A stretch of 64,000 nucleotides of DNA from Pseudoalteromonas sp. XMcav2-N (lineage in GTDB: Bacteria > Pseudomonadota > Gammaproteobacteria > Enterobacterales > Alteromonadaceae), in contig NZ_JAMXSF010000009.1 in assembly GCF_024124545.1 (NCBI RefSeq), positions 62,001 to 126,000 of the forward strand, given 5' to 3'. Shown here one piece after another: positions 1 to 8,980 of this stretch. The translations under genes and the position numbers were made by a program. Under the pieces are notes generated by a model. It saw only the letters and a list, made by a program, of their open reading frames with translations. It searched no databases and was not told the DNA's origin. Position 1 is the first letter of the stretch; each line of letters opens with the position of its first letter.

Positions 1-144
1 TTCTGTCCTTGTCACGGTTCTAAGTTCGACATGGCCGGCCGGGTATTCCAGGCTGTACCAGCTCCGTTGAACCTGGAGATCCCGCCTTATACCTTTATTG
101 ACGACACTACCATTTTGGTAGGTGAAGAAGAAGGGGTTGCATAA
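1..144 (+). CDS. petA: Rieske iron-sulfur subunit of cytochrome bc1, C-terminal end (partial)
   Basis: The window opens inside this gene; 47 residues and the stop remain. The reading starts [10 protein letters not shown], which is the second cluster-binding box (CPCHGS) of the Rieske 2Fe-2S fold, where the Cys and His bind the iron-sulfur centre. The first box (CTHLGC in the family) and the membrane anchor lie upstream of the window. The tail (PPYTF, then a short acidic end) is typical of proteobacterial PetA. In the complex this subunit moves electrons from quinol to cytochrome c1 on the periplasmic side. Its TAA shares one base with the ATG of petB, so the two are translationally coupled. 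Confidence 0.93.
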   Translation, partial: FCPCHGSKFDMAGRVFQAVPAPLNLEIPPYTFIDDTTILVGEEEGVA

Positions 145-1436
145 TGACTGCGAAGGTTGATAAACCAGGCGCAATCGGCGCTGTGATGAACTGGATTGAC
201 GATCGTATTCCTATGACGCGTGTCTGGAATATGCATATCGCGCAATACCCAGCACCTAAAAACTTTAACTTCTGGTACCTGTTTGGCTCGCTTGCCATTC
301 TGGTATTGGTTAACCAGATCCTGACTGGTATCTGGCTGACAATGAACTATGTTCCTTCAGGCGAAGGCGCATTTGCTTCAATTGAATACATCATGCGTGA
401 TGTAGAGTACGGTTGGTTACTTCGTTATTTGCATTCGACCGGTGCGTCGGCATTCTTCATTGTGGTTTATTTGCACATGTTCCGTGGCATGATCTATGGC
501 TCCTACCAGAAGCCACGTGAACTGCTGTGGGTTTTCGGTATGTTGATCTTCCTGGCATTGATGGCTGAAGCGTTCATGGGTTACTTACTGCCTTGGGGTC
601 AGATGTCATTCTGGGGTGCACAGGTAATCATTTCATTGTTTGGTGCAATCCCGGTGATTGGTGATGACCTGACACTGTGGATCCGTGGTGACTACGTAAT
701 CTCAGGTGCAACCCTGAACCGTTTCTTTGCTCTGCACGTAATTGCATTGCCTCTGGTACTGGTTATTCTGGTATTCCTGCACATTGTTGCGCTACACGAA
801 GTGGGTTCAAACAACCCTGACGGTATCGACATCAAACGTAAGAAAGGCACGGTTGCTGAAGAAGACAAGCCTAAATTTAAATTCCATGAGTACTACACGA
901 GTAAGAAAGACATCGTTGATGCGATCCCTTTCCACCCGTATTACACCGTTAAAGATATTCTGGGTGTGGCTGGCTTCTTAATCCTGTTCTGTTGGGTGGT
1001 ATTCTTTATGCCTGAAATGAACGGTTTCTTCTTAGAAGCGCCTAACTTTGAAGCGGCTAACCCGCTGAAAACACCAGAGCATATTTTCCCGGTTTGGTAC
1101 TTCACACCTTTCTACGCCATCTTGCGTGCAATCCCTGACAAGTTGATGGGGGTTATTGCGATGGGTGTGTCTATCGTGATGCTGGCACTGCTGCCTTGGT
1201 TAGACCGTGGTAAGGTTCGTTCAATCCGCTACCGTAGTGGTATCCACAAGCTGAACATTGCTCAGTTCGTTGTTACCTTCTTCATTTTGGGTTGGGCTGG
1301 TGCAACACCACAAACTGTGACTTCAACAATCTTGTCACAGATTTGTACGGTAACCTACTTCATGTTCTTCGTATTACTGTTTGTGTACTCGAAGAATGAA
1401 AATACTAAGCCATTGCCAACGAGGTTGACGAAATGA
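144..1436 (+). CDS. petB: Cytochrome b subunit of the bc1 complex
   Basis: Membrane core of the quinol:cytochrome c oxidoreductase; it carries two b haems and both quinone sites. The 430 residues are the usual length for the proteobacterial subunit. Haem ligands are visible as H97 and H111 (13 residues apart) and H198 and H213 (14 apart, as in other beta/gammaproteobacteria). The Qo-site motif reads PVWY rather than PEWY, a common variant in this group. About eight hydrophobic helices are present. It sits between petA (1-base overlap) and petC (4-base ATGA overlap), the standard petABC operon order. Identity is secure. Confidence 0.97.
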   Translation: MTAKVDKPGAIGAVMNWIDDRIPMTRVWNMHIAQYPAPKNFNFWYLFGSLAILVLVNQILTGIWLTMNYVPSGEGAFASIEYIMRDVEYGWLLRYLHSTGASAFFIVVYLHMFRGMIYGSYQKPRELLWVFGMLIFLALMAEAFMGYLLPWGQMSFWGAQVIISLFGAIPVIGDDLTLWIRGDYVISGATLNRFFALHVIALPLVLVILVFLHIVALHEVGSNNPDGIDIKRKKGTVAEEDKPKFKFHEYYTSKKDIVDAIPFHPYYTVKDILGVAGFLILFCWVVFFMPEMNGFFLEAPNFEAANPLKTPEHIFPVWYFTPFYAILRAIPDKLMGVIAMGVSIVMLALLPWLDRGKVRSIRYRSGIHKLNIAQFVVTFFILGWAGATPQTVTSTILSQICTVTYFMFFVLLFVYSKNENTKPLPTRLTK

Positions 1437-2170
1437 TGAAAAAGCTACTGATTGGTTTATTCGCATTGCTGCCTACCTTTGCAATGGCAGCCGGTCCGTC
1501 GGTTCCTTTACTGGAAGCGAACCATGACCTGACTGATAATGCGTCTTTGCAACGCGGTGCTAAGTTGTTCATGAACTACTGCCTGGGTTGTCACCAGATG
1601 CAGTATCAGCGTTATGAGCGTACGTTCCGCGATATCGGTATCCCGGTTGAGATTGGTAAAGAGACGCTGATTTTTGATGACTCAAAAGTCGGTGGCCACA
1701 TTCTTAACGCGATGGACACTGATGACGCTGCAAAATGGTTTGGTGCTGCGCCACCAGACCTGACTCTGGTTGCACGTGTACGTGGTGCTGACTGGGTATA
1801 TACTTACCTGAAGTCGTTCTACGTTGACGAAAGCCGTCCGTTTGGTGTAAATAACTCAGTGTTCCCACTGGTTGGTATGCCACACGTTCTGCAGGAGTTG
1901 CAAGGTGTGCCTACTGCAGAGTTCGAAGAAGTAGAAGAGCACGGTGTAAAAGTTCAGAAAGTGAAAAGCATCACAACAGATGGCTCAGGTGAGCTAAGCG
2001 CGGATGAGTATGATCAGGCGGTTCGTGACCTGACTAACTTCCTGGCTTATGTTGGTGAACCTTCACGCCTTCAATCAGAAGCGATGGGTATCAAAGTACT
2101 TGGCTTCCTGGTTATCTTCTTCATTCTGGCATTCCTGCTGAAGAAAGAATACTGGAGAGATGTCCATTAA
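1433..2170 (+). CDS. petC: Cytochrome c1 of the bc1 complex
   Basis: Haem c-carrying subunit that passes electrons from the Rieske protein to soluble cytochrome c in the periplasm. A signal peptide (KKLLIGLFALLPTFAMAA) precedes the mature protein. The covalent haem site is CLGCH at residues 50-54. A C-terminal hydrophobic helix (about 220-238, GIKVLGFLVIFFILAFLL) followed by KKEYWRDVH anchors it in the membrane, as is normal for c1. The 245-residue length fits the family. Last gene of the petABC operon; a strong terminator follows within 30 bases. Confidence 0.96.
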   Translation: MMKKLLIGLFALLPTFAMAAGPSVPLLEANHDLTDNASLQRGAKLFMNYCLGCHQMQYQRYERTFRDIGIPVEIGKETLIFDDSKVGGHILNAMDTDDAAKWFGAAPPDLTLVARVRGADWVYTYLKSFYVDESRPFGVNNSVFPLVGMPHVLQELQGVPTAEFEEVEEHGVKVQKVKSITTDGSGELSADEYDQAVRDLTNFLAYVGEPSRLQSEAMGIKVLGFLVIFFILAFLLKKEYWRDVH

Positions 2171-2194
2171 TCTGGACACTTACCAGCAATTGAT

Positions 2195-2227
2195 GCAATA
2201 GGGGCTTAAGCCCCTATTGCTGTTTTT
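2195..2227 (+). terminator. Rho-independent terminator of petABC
   Basis: A perfect 26-base palindrome (2195-2220, arms GCAATAGGGGCTT and its complement) is followed by TGTTTTT. It lies 25 bases after the petC stop and separates the bc1 operon from sspAB. Confidence 0.9.
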
Positions 2228-2297
2228 ATCGATTTTATTACATAAAATTGGTATTAAAGTGATGTTATTACTTTGTCATTAATTTATGGAGGTAGGC

Positions 2298-2924
2298 ATG
2301 GCCGTTGCTGCCAATAAGCGCCCTGTTATGACTCTTTTCTCCGGTGCAAACTGTATGTACAGCCATCAGGTTCGTATCGTATTGGCCGAGAAAGGGGTAA
2401 GTGTCGATATTCATCTGGCCGAAAAGGACAACTTGCCAGAGGCACTACATGAGATTAACCCTTATGGTACAGTTCCCACTCTGATCGACAGAGAGTTAGG
2501 TCTGTATCAGGCAAATATCATAATGGAATACTTAGATGAGCGTTTCCCTCATCCTCCATTAATGCCTGTCTACCCTGTTATGCGTGGTCGCAGTCGTCTG
2601 ATGATGCACCGTATTGAAACTGATTGGTACAGCCTGGCGGAAAAAATTGCGCAAGGTGGTGCTGATGCTGAGCAAGCGCGTAAAGAGCTGACAGAAGCGT
2701 TACTTGCGATTGCGCCTATCTTTAGCGAAGCGCCTTACTTCATGAGTGAAGAGTTCAGCCTGGTTGATTGTTATCTGGCTCCACTGTTGTGGCGTTTACC
2801 ACAGCTTGGCATTGACTTGTCAGGTGCAGGTGCAAAAGAGCTGAAAGAATACATGCTGCGTTTATTTGAACGTGATTCATTCCAGGCTTCATTGACCGAA
2901 GCTGAGCGAGAGATCCGCAGCTAA
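2298..2924 (+). CDS. sspA: Stringent starvation protein A
   Basis: RNA polymerase-associated protein with a glutathione-transferase fold; known in enterobacteria to support stationary-phase and acid-stress gene expression and phage late transcription. The start MAVAANKRPVMTLFSGANC closely matches known SspA proteins. The ATG at 2298 is chosen over the in-frame ATG at 2286 because the ribosome site GGAGGT (2288-2293) lies between them and would overlap the earlier start. 208 residues. A thioredoxin-like N-terminal half (VRIVLAEKGV, NPYGTVPTL) is followed by a helical C-terminal half. Like SspA elsewhere it should lack GST activity (family knowledge). The stop overlaps the start of sspB by one base. 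Confidence 0.96.
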   Translation: MAVAANKRPVMTLFSGANCMYSHQVRIVLAEKGVSVDIHLAEKDNLPEALHEINPYGTVPTLIDRELGLYQANIIMEYLDERFPHPPLMPVYPVMRGRSRLMMHRIETDWYSLAEKIAQGGADAEQARKELTEALLAIAPIFSEAPYFMSEEFSLVDCYLAPLLWRLPQLGIDLSGAGAKELKEYMLRLFERDSFQASLTEAEREIRS

Positions 2925-3373
2925 TGACTTCAAATCGCCCCTACCTATTACGTGCTTTCTATGACTGGATTGTTGATAACCAGTGTACACCGCATATCGT
3001 GGTTGATGCTGAGTATCCGGCGGTTGAGGTACCACGTCAGTTTGTTCAGCAGGGGCAGATTGTGCTGAATGTGAGTCCTTCAGCAGCTGCTAACTTTTTA
3101 ATGGACAATGACGCACTGAGCTTCAATGCGCGTTTCTCTGGTCAGCCTATGCAGGTATATGTACCGATTGGTGCAGTATTGGCCATCTATGCGCGTGAAA
3201 ATGGTGAAGGTACGATCTTCTCCGAGCCGGATTTACCGCAAGATGATGAGGCTTCAGAAGAACACGCTCAGACTCAAGAAGTGATGACTGAGGAGCCTGT
3301 TGAAGCCCCTTCAACAGAGAAAGAAACGTCTGAAAAGACGAAAAAGCCCTCGCATCTGAGAGTGATAAAGTAG
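2924..3373 (+). CDS. sspB: ClpXP protease specificity-enhancing factor SspB
   Basis: Adaptor that binds ssrA-tagged stalled products and hands them to ClpXP. 149 residues. The folded N-terminal part (residues 1-105; start MTSNRPYLLRAFYDWIVDN, later IPIGAVLAIYARENG) is the ssrA-binding domain. An acidic disordered linker rich in E/D/T (about 106-140) leads to a basic end, HLRVIK, which matches the ClpX-docking tail LRVVK of SspB. The start codon overlaps the sspA stop (TAATG), the usual sspAB operon. Confidence 0.96.
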   Translation: MTSNRPYLLRAFYDWIVDNQCTPHIVVDAEYPAVEVPRQFVQQGQIVLNVSPSAAANFLMDNDALSFNARFSGQPMQVYVPIGAVLAIYARENGEGTIFSEPDLPQDDEASEEHAQTQEVMTEEPVEAPSTEKETSEKTKKPSHLRVIK

Positions 3374-3391
3374 CACGTCAAACAACAAAAA

Positions 3392-3417
3392 AACCTGCCC
3401 TCTGGCAGGTTTTTTTA
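3392..3417. terminator. Bidirectional terminator between sspB and dolP
   Basis: The stem AACCTGCC / GGCAGGTT with loop CTCT is flanked by A-run on the left and T-run on the right, so it can end transcription from both convergent genes. It sits 18 bases after sspB and 7 bases after the dolP stop on the other strand. Confidence 0.88.
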
Positions 3418-3423
3418 TACCTA

Positions 3424-3990
3424 TTATAAGATTTCGAAGGCTTTAACGACTTTAAGCACGCCATGGACATTGCGCGCAATTTCAACCGCGCGATTCGCTT
3501 CATCCTGATTGACCAGGCCCATCAGAAAGACTTCACTGTTCTCAGTCACCACCTTAATATTGCCACCATCGATGTGATCGTCTGCAATCAATTTGGTTTT
3601 AACTTTGGTGGTCAGCCAGCTGTCGTTAGTTTGTGTGGTGATACCGATATTGCTACCGATCCGAAGCTGGTTGTATATGCGTTTAATGCCTTGAACACTC
3701 TGCAGGGTATTGTGTGCCTGTTGTTTCATTTCTGTGGTGCTCACCTGGCCTACCATCAGCACATGGCCGTTGACACTCACCAGGCTTATATTGGCATGGT
3801 TTGCCAGAGCAGGAATACGCTTTAGCGCAAGCGTCCCTTTAATTTCGATATTATTATCATCGATTTGTGAACCTAATGTGCGTCTGTCATTAGCTGAAGT
3901 CACGGCACCAGCCGTTCCCGCGACTACTGCGGCGGCACAGCCTTGGATCAGCAGTACGGAGCAAAGTATCAGTGCAGGTCGTTTTAACAT
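3424..3990 (-). CDS. dolP: BON-domain outer-membrane lipoprotein (DolP/YraP)
   Basis: Outer-membrane lipoprotein with two BON domains; in E. coli it binds anionic lipids at the division site and supports outer-membrane integrity. The lipobox LIQGC puts the lipidated Cys at residue 18. BON1 spans about 48-115 and BON2 about 126-188 (SWLTTKVKTKLI, then VFLMGLV and an ending HGVLKVVKAFEIL). 188 residues, close to the enterobacterial 191. Gene order lpoA-yraN-diaA-dolP matches the conserved gammaproteobacterial block, which supports the assignment. Confidence 0.9.
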   Translation of the reverse strand: MLKRPALILCSVLLIQGCAAAVVAGTAGAVTSANDRRTLGSQIDDNNIEIKGTLALKRIPALANHANISLVSVNGHVLMVGQVSTTEMKQQAHNTLQSVQGIKRIYNQLRIGSNIGITTQTNDSWLTTKVKTKLIADDHIDGGNIKVVTENSEVFLMGLVNQDEANRAVEIARNVHGVLKVVKAFEIL

Positions 3991-3993
3991 CTT

Positions 3994-4578
3994 TTATGCG
4001 TCCTGTGGAAAGAGAATATTATCGATTAACTGGCTCAGGCAGTGTACGGTAAACAGGTGGGTTTCAAGAATGCGGCTCGCTCGCTTGCTGGGTACGCGTA
4101 TTTCTACATCATTTGGCCCCAGCAGGCCAGTCAGCTCTCCGCCATCATCCCCAATCAAGGCGATGACATTCAGGTCATTCGTCAAAGCAGCTTCCACGGC
4201 GCTGATCACACTTTTCTCGTGCCCATCGATGGCAACCACAAAAAGCAGGTCATTTTGATTGGAAATAGCACGAACCTGACGGGCAAAATAGTCATAGCCC
4301 TGGCTTTCTTCAGTGTTGCTGAGGTTGATCTGGGTCTGGCTCAGGGTTAGTGCTGGCAGGCAAGGACGTTCAGTTTCAAAGTAATTGACCAGCAGGTTGC
4401 TAAAGTGATCGGCAATCATGTGGCAGCTTGGCACACCACAACAGATCAGTTTATTGCCGTTAATCAGGCACTGTGCAATGGCATAAGCCGTTGACTCTAA
4501 TACTTCAGGCAGCGCTTCACCTGCGGCAATTTGTGCCTGAATGCTTTCGGTAAAGATCTCTTTTATTGATTCTTGCAT
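3994..4578 (-). CDS. diaA: DnaA initiator-associating protein DiaA (SIS domain)
   Basis: A 194-residue single SIS (sugar isomerase) domain. In E. coli DiaA forms tetramers that bring DnaA molecules together at oriC for timely initiation. The sequence shows the SIS core: NGNKLICCGVPSCHMIADHF near residues 37-57, then LLFVVAIDGHEKSVISA and VIALIGDDGG. The related GmhA (phosphoheptose isomerase) has the same fold, but the neighbours yraN, lpoA and dolP favour DiaA. Only 3 bases separate it from dolP and 1 base from yraN, so the four genes are probably one operon. Confidence 0.85.
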   Translation of the reverse strand: MQESIKEIFTESIQAQIAAGEALPEVLESTAYAIAQCLINGNKLICCGVPSCHMIADHFSNLLVNYFETERPCLPALTLSQTQINLSNTEESQGYDYFARQVRAISNQNDLLFVVAIDGHEKSVISAVEAALTNDLNVIALIGDDGGELTGLLGPNDVEIRVPSKRASRILETHLFTVHCLSQLIDNILFPQDA

Positions 4579-4579
4579 A

Positions 4580-4945
4580 CTAAGTAATATTTCTAATCCA
4601 TTGGATATCTGGGTTCTTATCGCCTTGAATTGCTACAAAGTCTATTCGCAAAGGGACATTGTGCAACGCAGATTGTTGCAGGTAATTATATATACTGCGA
4701 CGTAATTTTTGTAACTTACTTTGACTCAAAGCCTGCAGTGCACCACCAAAACCACCACCTCGGCGAAATTTTACCTCAACAAAGACCCAGGTATCACCAT
4801 CTTTCATGATCAGGTCGATTTCGCCATATCGGCAGAGATAATTGCGAGTTATGCTCTTAAGACCTTGCTTATGTAAGAAAGTTTCAGCAACCCTTTCATA
4901 ATGTTGGCCTTTTTCTCGGCTGTGATTGAATAGGTTGCCAAACAT
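4580..4945 (-). CDS. yraN: UPF0102 family nuclease-like protein YraN
   Basis: A 121-residue protein of the UPF0102 family, which has an endonuclease-like fold of the Holliday-junction resolvase group. The metal-site pattern is visible: E.A..FL at the start, GEIDLI, then FVEVKFR (E-x-K). The enzyme role is not settled for this family. Position between lpoA and diaA is the same as in E. coli. Confidence 0.9.
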   Translation of the reverse strand: MFGNLFNHSREKGQHYERVAETFLHKQGLKSITRNYLCRYGEIDLIMKDGDTWVFVEVKFRRGGGFGGALQALSQSKLQKLRRSIYNYLQQSALHNVPLRIDFVAIQGDKNPDIQWIRNIT

Positions 4946-4948
4946 GAC

Positions 4949-6859
4949 TTATTGCTGCGCCTGATAGTCATCATACAGCTGTTTCATAAACAGCGGGGTC
5001 GGTGCTCTTTGATCCAGACTTACCAGCCTGATTTGTTTCTTGTGATATTGCGCCCAGCTCAATTGACGGCTGATCCGGTTTGCCGCTTTGATTGTGAGTG
5101 CGCCGGTCAGGCCATCAAACTCTTTACCGGGGATTTTGCTCAGCTGTTTAACTTCCGGGATCAAATTGAGCGCATCATAGGCCATGGCAAACAGGCGCTG
5201 TTCGATGTCGGATTGTTCAGGCCACAACTGGGTGTGTTGTTCGCGCAAGCTTTGCGACTTAATCGCGCCTGGTAACATCCAGGGGACTTCAGTGAAGAAT
5301 AGCCCATCGAGATCCCCTTTATCTGTCTTGTCTATCTGTTTGCTGTAACTGCGAGAACTGGCATAAAGCGGAATACGATCGGCAAAGGTGCTGACATTTA
5401 CGTCCAGGTAAGGTTTAAGCAATCGGGTCTCGATGGCATCACCCAGAATGTAAATGGCATCTATATCACGACGTGAGCGCGTTTCGCTTTCCAGTTCGCG
5501 TCTGAACATACGTTTTATGGTCGCTATCCGTTGCTTTGAGCTATCAACTTCGAGCAGCTGGCGAACCACCTGGGCCATGTTTTCACTGTCCGAGTACAGC
5601 CCGACTTCAGGCTGGGTCCCACTGTATCTTTGCCATTGTGTCTCGAAATGATTGATCAAGCGTTTACCAGACGCCGTATCGGGTGCCAGTAGCATCGGTT
5701 TTTGATAGCCCTTAGCCAAAAAGTGCACCATTGCTTGTTCTACTTCGTGCTCGGGATCCAATGCAAAGTAATAGTGGTTGGGGTTGTCTGGCTGTGTTTC
5801 ACCATCAAGCGTATTGAGGAACAGGGCCGGCGTTGTAGTCAAATAGGTACTGGCGGTGAGCTTCTCAACATTACTTTTCAGTAACGGGCCAATCACGAAA
5901 TCGGCCTGGCTCTGCTGCAGCTCCCTGTCTATTTGTGCTACATCTAGTGTTTCATCAATAAAGAAGATCTCTTCGATCCGGTTATTGTCCATGGCGGCTA
6001 AAAATCCATTTTTCAGGGCTCTGCCAAGGCGCTCACTGCTTCCCGAGGCAGGTAATAAAACTGCTAGTCGAGTCACTTCGTATGGAGCCAGGTCCAGTGT
6101 GGCTTTCACTTTCGTCGGAATAATTTCACTACCCGGGTGATTGGTATAGCGACGTTGCCAGTTATTCAGCGCCTGATGAAGCTGCACCGTCGACCCCAGG
6201 TAGATTTGATGATATTTGGCCAGTTTAACCCAGCCTTGTTGTACGACTGTTCCGCGATCAAATCGCTCTAACGCGTATGAAGACAGCTGTTGTAGTGCCT
6301 GCCAGATATCCTGATTCAGCCCGGCAATGTTTAACTGATGTTTGTTGGCCAGGTCTGCACTGTTGAAGTAATGGACCAGGGCTTTTTTGGGAAGCTGTTG
6401 AGCGGCATACACACTCCCCATCAGATACTGATGCCAGGCCTGATGCTCTGGCAGTTTTAATTTACTTTCTAAGGTTTGTAATAAGGCCAGCGCACTGCTG
6501 TATTTTTGCTGTTGCTGTCGGGCCAATGCGGTATAAAGCTTGTTTTGTACATGGTCGACACTGGCCTTACTTTCGAGTTCACTACAGGCCTGTTCCAGAA
6601 TGGGCCAGTTTTGCTCCTCAATGGCAGCCTGTCTTGCCAGATACAGCAACTGAATTTTGCTTGCGCCTTGTTTACGATTGGCTTTATCAAACAAGCCCTG
6701 TGCATCCAGTTGTTCGGCTGGTGCGGTGGTGGTTGCCGCTAATGTCTGTTTGTCTTGTGTTGATGGCGTTTTAGGGGTTGTGCCACAGGCCGATAACCCC
6801 GACAATACCGCAATCACTAGACTTATATTTTTCAGTCGCACTCGCAAACCTTTACTCAT
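4949..6859 (-). CDS. lpoA: Penicillin-binding protein activator LpoA
   Basis: Outer-membrane lipoprotein that stimulates PBP1A during peptidoglycan synthesis. The 636-residue length is normal. Lipobox LSAC with the lipidated Cys near residue 25. The N-terminal half (about 50-250) is helical TPR-like. The C-terminal half (about 260-630) is the periplasmic-binding-protein-like fold (RLAVLLPASGSSERLGRALKNGF motif, then ADFVIGPLL). First gene of the minus-strand block, divergent from rsmI with 45 bases between, the standard arrangement. Confidence 0.93.
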   Translation of the reverse strand: MSKGLRVRLKNISLVIAVLSGLSACGTTPKTPSTQDKQTLAATTTAPAEQLDAQGLFDKANRKQGASKIQLLYLARQAAIEEQNWPILEQACSELESKASVDHVQNKLYTALARQQQQKYSSALALLQTLESKLKLPEHQAWHQYLMGSVYAAQQLPKKALVHYFNSADLANKHQLNIAGLNQDIWQALQQLSSYALERFDRGTVVQQGWVKLAKYHQIYLGSTVQLHQALNNWQRRYTNHPGSEIIPTKVKATLDLAPYEVTRLAVLLPASGSSERLGRALKNGFLAAMDNNRIEEIFFIDETLDVAQIDRELQQSQADFVIGPLLKSNVEKLTASTYLTTTPALFLNTLDGETQPDNPNHYYFALDPEHEVEQAMVHFLAKGYQKPMLLAPDTASGKRLINHFETQWQRYSGTQPEVGLYSDSENMAQVVRQLLEVDSSKQRIATIKRMFRRELESETRSRRDIDAIYILGDAIETRLLKPYLDVNVSTFADRIPLYASSRSYSKQIDKTDKGDLDGLFFTEVPWMLPGAIKSQSLREQHTQLWPEQSDIEQRLFAMAYDALNLIPEVKQLSKIPGKEFDGLTGALTIKAANRISRQLSWAQYHKKQIRLVSLDQRAPTPLFMKQLYDDYQAQQ

Positions 6860-6904
6860 ACCTTTTGTTTGTGGATATCTTACTGACTGACCCTGGAGAG
6901 CTCA

Positions 6905-7768
6905 ATGACAAATGCCGAAATCTCAGACAAAATTGGCACCCTGTATATCGTTGCCACACCCATAGGCAATTTAGAAGACATCAGTGAACGTGCGCTGAAA
7001 GTGCTGGCAGAAGTCGACTTAGTGGCTGCTGAGGACACGCGTCACACAGGTAAATTATTGAGCCACTTCAGCATAAAAGCAAAAACCTTTGCGCTGCACG
7101 ACCACAACGAAAAACAAAAGGCGCAGCAGATCCTGACTTGGCTGGAGCAGGGCATGGACATCGCGCTGGTATCCGATGCCGGCACGCCGCTTATTAGCGA
7201 TCCAGGCTATGCGGTGGTAAACTTATGTCGTGAAGCCGGCGCGCAGGTTACCCCTGTGCCGGGTGCCTGTGCCGCAATTGCCGCGGTGAGCTGCTCAGGG
7301 TTACCAACCGACCGCTTTCAGTTTATCGGTTTTACACCGGCTAAAAGTCAGGCCCGTCAGAGTTTCTTTAAAGAGGCACACGAGTCCGGCATCACCAGCA
7401 TTATGTACGAAAGCACCCACCGTATTATGGCCAGCCTGGCTGACTTACAAACGGCACTGGGTGAGCAGCAGCAGGTGGTGTTCGCCAAAGAGCTGACCAA
7501 AACCTATGAAACCTTTTTCAGTGGGCCTGTCTGTGAGCTAATCGCGTTTCTTGAAAGCGAACCCGAACGCCAGCGTGGTGAGCTGGTGCTGATGCTGCCG
7601 GGTAAAATTCAGGTGAGCAGCGAAATGACGCCGGAAGCGAAACAATTGATCGGCTTGCTGGAAGGGGAAATGCCGCTGAAAAAAGCCTGTGGTATTGCCG
7701 CTGAGTACTTCGGATTGAAGAAAAACGCCCTGTATAAAGCCATCATCGCCGAGCGTGAAGGGGAATAA
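6905..7768 (+). CDS. rsmI: 16S rRNA (cytidine-1402 2'-O)-methyltransferase
   Basis: Methylates the ribose of C1402 in the decoding centre of 16S rRNA using S-adenosylmethionine. 287 residues of the tetrapyrrole-methylase fold. Visible motifs are GTLYIVATPIGNLEDI near residue 12, AEDTRHTGKLL, the SAM loop VSDAGTPLISDPG and VPGACAAIAA. An A-rich ribosome site (GGAGAG, 6894-6899) precedes the ATG. It is divergent from lpoA and directly upstream of rnpB. Confidence 0.96.
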   Translation: MTNAEISDKIGTLYIVATPIGNLEDISERALKVLAEVDLVAAEDTRHTGKLLSHFSIKAKTFALHDHNEKQKAQQILTWLEQGMDIALVSDAGTPLISDPGYAVVNLCREAGAQVTPVPGACAAIAAVSCSGLPTDRFQFIGFTPAKSQARQSFFKEAHESGITSIMYESTHRIMASLADLQTALGEQQQVVFAKELTKTYETFFSGPVCELIAFLESEPERQRGELVLMLPGKIQVSSEMTPEAKQLIGLLEGEMPLKKACGIAAEYFGLKKNALYKAIIAEREGE

Positions 7769-7781
7769 ACGCAAATTAATG

Positions 7782-7810
7782 CTGCGTTTTACGCTAAAGG
7801 TGCGTATAAT
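7782..7810 (+). promoter_or_regulatory. Promoter of the RNase P RNA gene
   Basis: A consensus -10 box TATAAT lies at 7805-7810. The expected -35 position (7782-7787, CTGCGT) is poor, and no better hexamer is seen at the right distance. The -10 is about 9 bases ahead of the predicted mature 5' end. Confidence 0.65.
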
Positions 7811-7816
7811 CGCCCG

Positions 7817-8201
<385 letters not shown>

Positions 8202-8208
8202 ATTTTAA

Positions 8209-8246
8209 TTCCAGCGCTTAACAAGTTGAGCGCTGGAACTTATTTC
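8209..8246 (+). terminator. Probable terminator of rnpB
   Basis: The arms TTCCAGCGCT (8209-8218) and AGCGCTGGAA (8229-8238) form a 10-pair stem, followed by CTTATTTC. The T-run is imperfect. Confidence 0.7.
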
Positions 8247-8341
8247 TTGAATGCATATCTATTCTTTTCACCCTGCAGATAAGCAAACTATTTAGCCTTG
8301 CAGGTATTGAAAAACCGTTTCGCCGTCTATATCTTCACCAC

Positions 8342-8866
8342 ATGAAATGTGAGACATTTGCCAAAATACTGCGGTGTTTAGTGCCGTTTTTGCTGTTATG
8401 TACGCTACTGAATATGGGTAGTCGTGATGCCGTGGCCGCAGATTGGCAAACTCAACCCGTCTCTGTGGTTGTGTTGTCACAGGCCGCGAGTACCGAGCCA
8501 CATACAGAACCAGACGCTAATGATCTCTGGCATAAGGTCACTGACACCGCACTGATAAAGCATTTGCCTGCACCTGTTACTGAGGTGTCGCATTCACAAC
8601 CGGCAAGCTATCCCGCGCAACTGCCGTCACAGAACCGTTTAACGCATCCTAGTTACTTTCTGCATCCGGACCAGCAGCCGGATTATGATCTACTCTATGT
8701 CTTTGCCGACCCCGACTTGTACCGGGTGAGCCAGCAATATATTCATCAACCTTTGACGCGACCCTGGCATCAGTGTGCGACTCGTGCTCGCACGGGGCTG
8801 ATCAATGACTGTCAGCCCGCCAACTTAACCTATCGAGCAAGACTGACTTATCAGCTGAGCGCCTGA
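8342..8866 (+). CDS. Putative exported protein of unknown function
   Basis: I do not recognise this 174-residue protein. It opens with a hydrophobic segment (residues 11-33, LRCLVPFLLLCTLLNMGSRDAVAA) that looks like a signal peptide ending at AVAA. The mature part is rich in Pro, His and Gln, with a Cys pair near the C-terminus (WHQCATRARTGLINDCQPAN), which could form a disulfide in the periplasm. No good ribosome site precedes the ATG, so the start is uncertain. It lies between rnpB and secD, about 115 bases ahead of secD, on the same strand. Confidence 0.6.
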   Translation: MKCETFAKILRCLVPFLLLCTLLNMGSRDAVAADWQTQPVSVVVLSQAASTEPHTEPDANDLWHKVTDTALIKHLPAPVTEVSHSQPASYPAQLPSQNRLTHPSYFLHPDQQPDYDLLYVFADPDLYRVSQQYIHQPLTRPWHQCATRARTGLINDCQPANLTYRARLTYQLSA

Positions 8867-8880
8867 TCTCACCACACAAA

Positions 8881-8901
8881 CCGACCGCAAGATTCGGTCG
8901 G
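8881..8901 (+). other. Hairpin between the exported protein gene and secD
   Basis: CCGACCG and CGGTCGG form a 7-pair stem with a 7-base loop, 14 bases after the upstream stop codon. No T-run follows, so it is not a clear terminator; it may stabilise the 3' end. Confidence 0.45.
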
Positions 8902-8980
8902 ATTACAACACGTTTTATCAGGTAAATAGCGAGAGTGTGAGCGGCCAAATGAGGCAGCTCACCGTTAAGTGAGTCAAATT

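Noticed and set aside
1081-1140. PVWY in place of the PEWY motif of cytochrome b
   Set aside because: The variant is common in beta- and gammaproteobacterial cytochrome b and not a sign of lost function.
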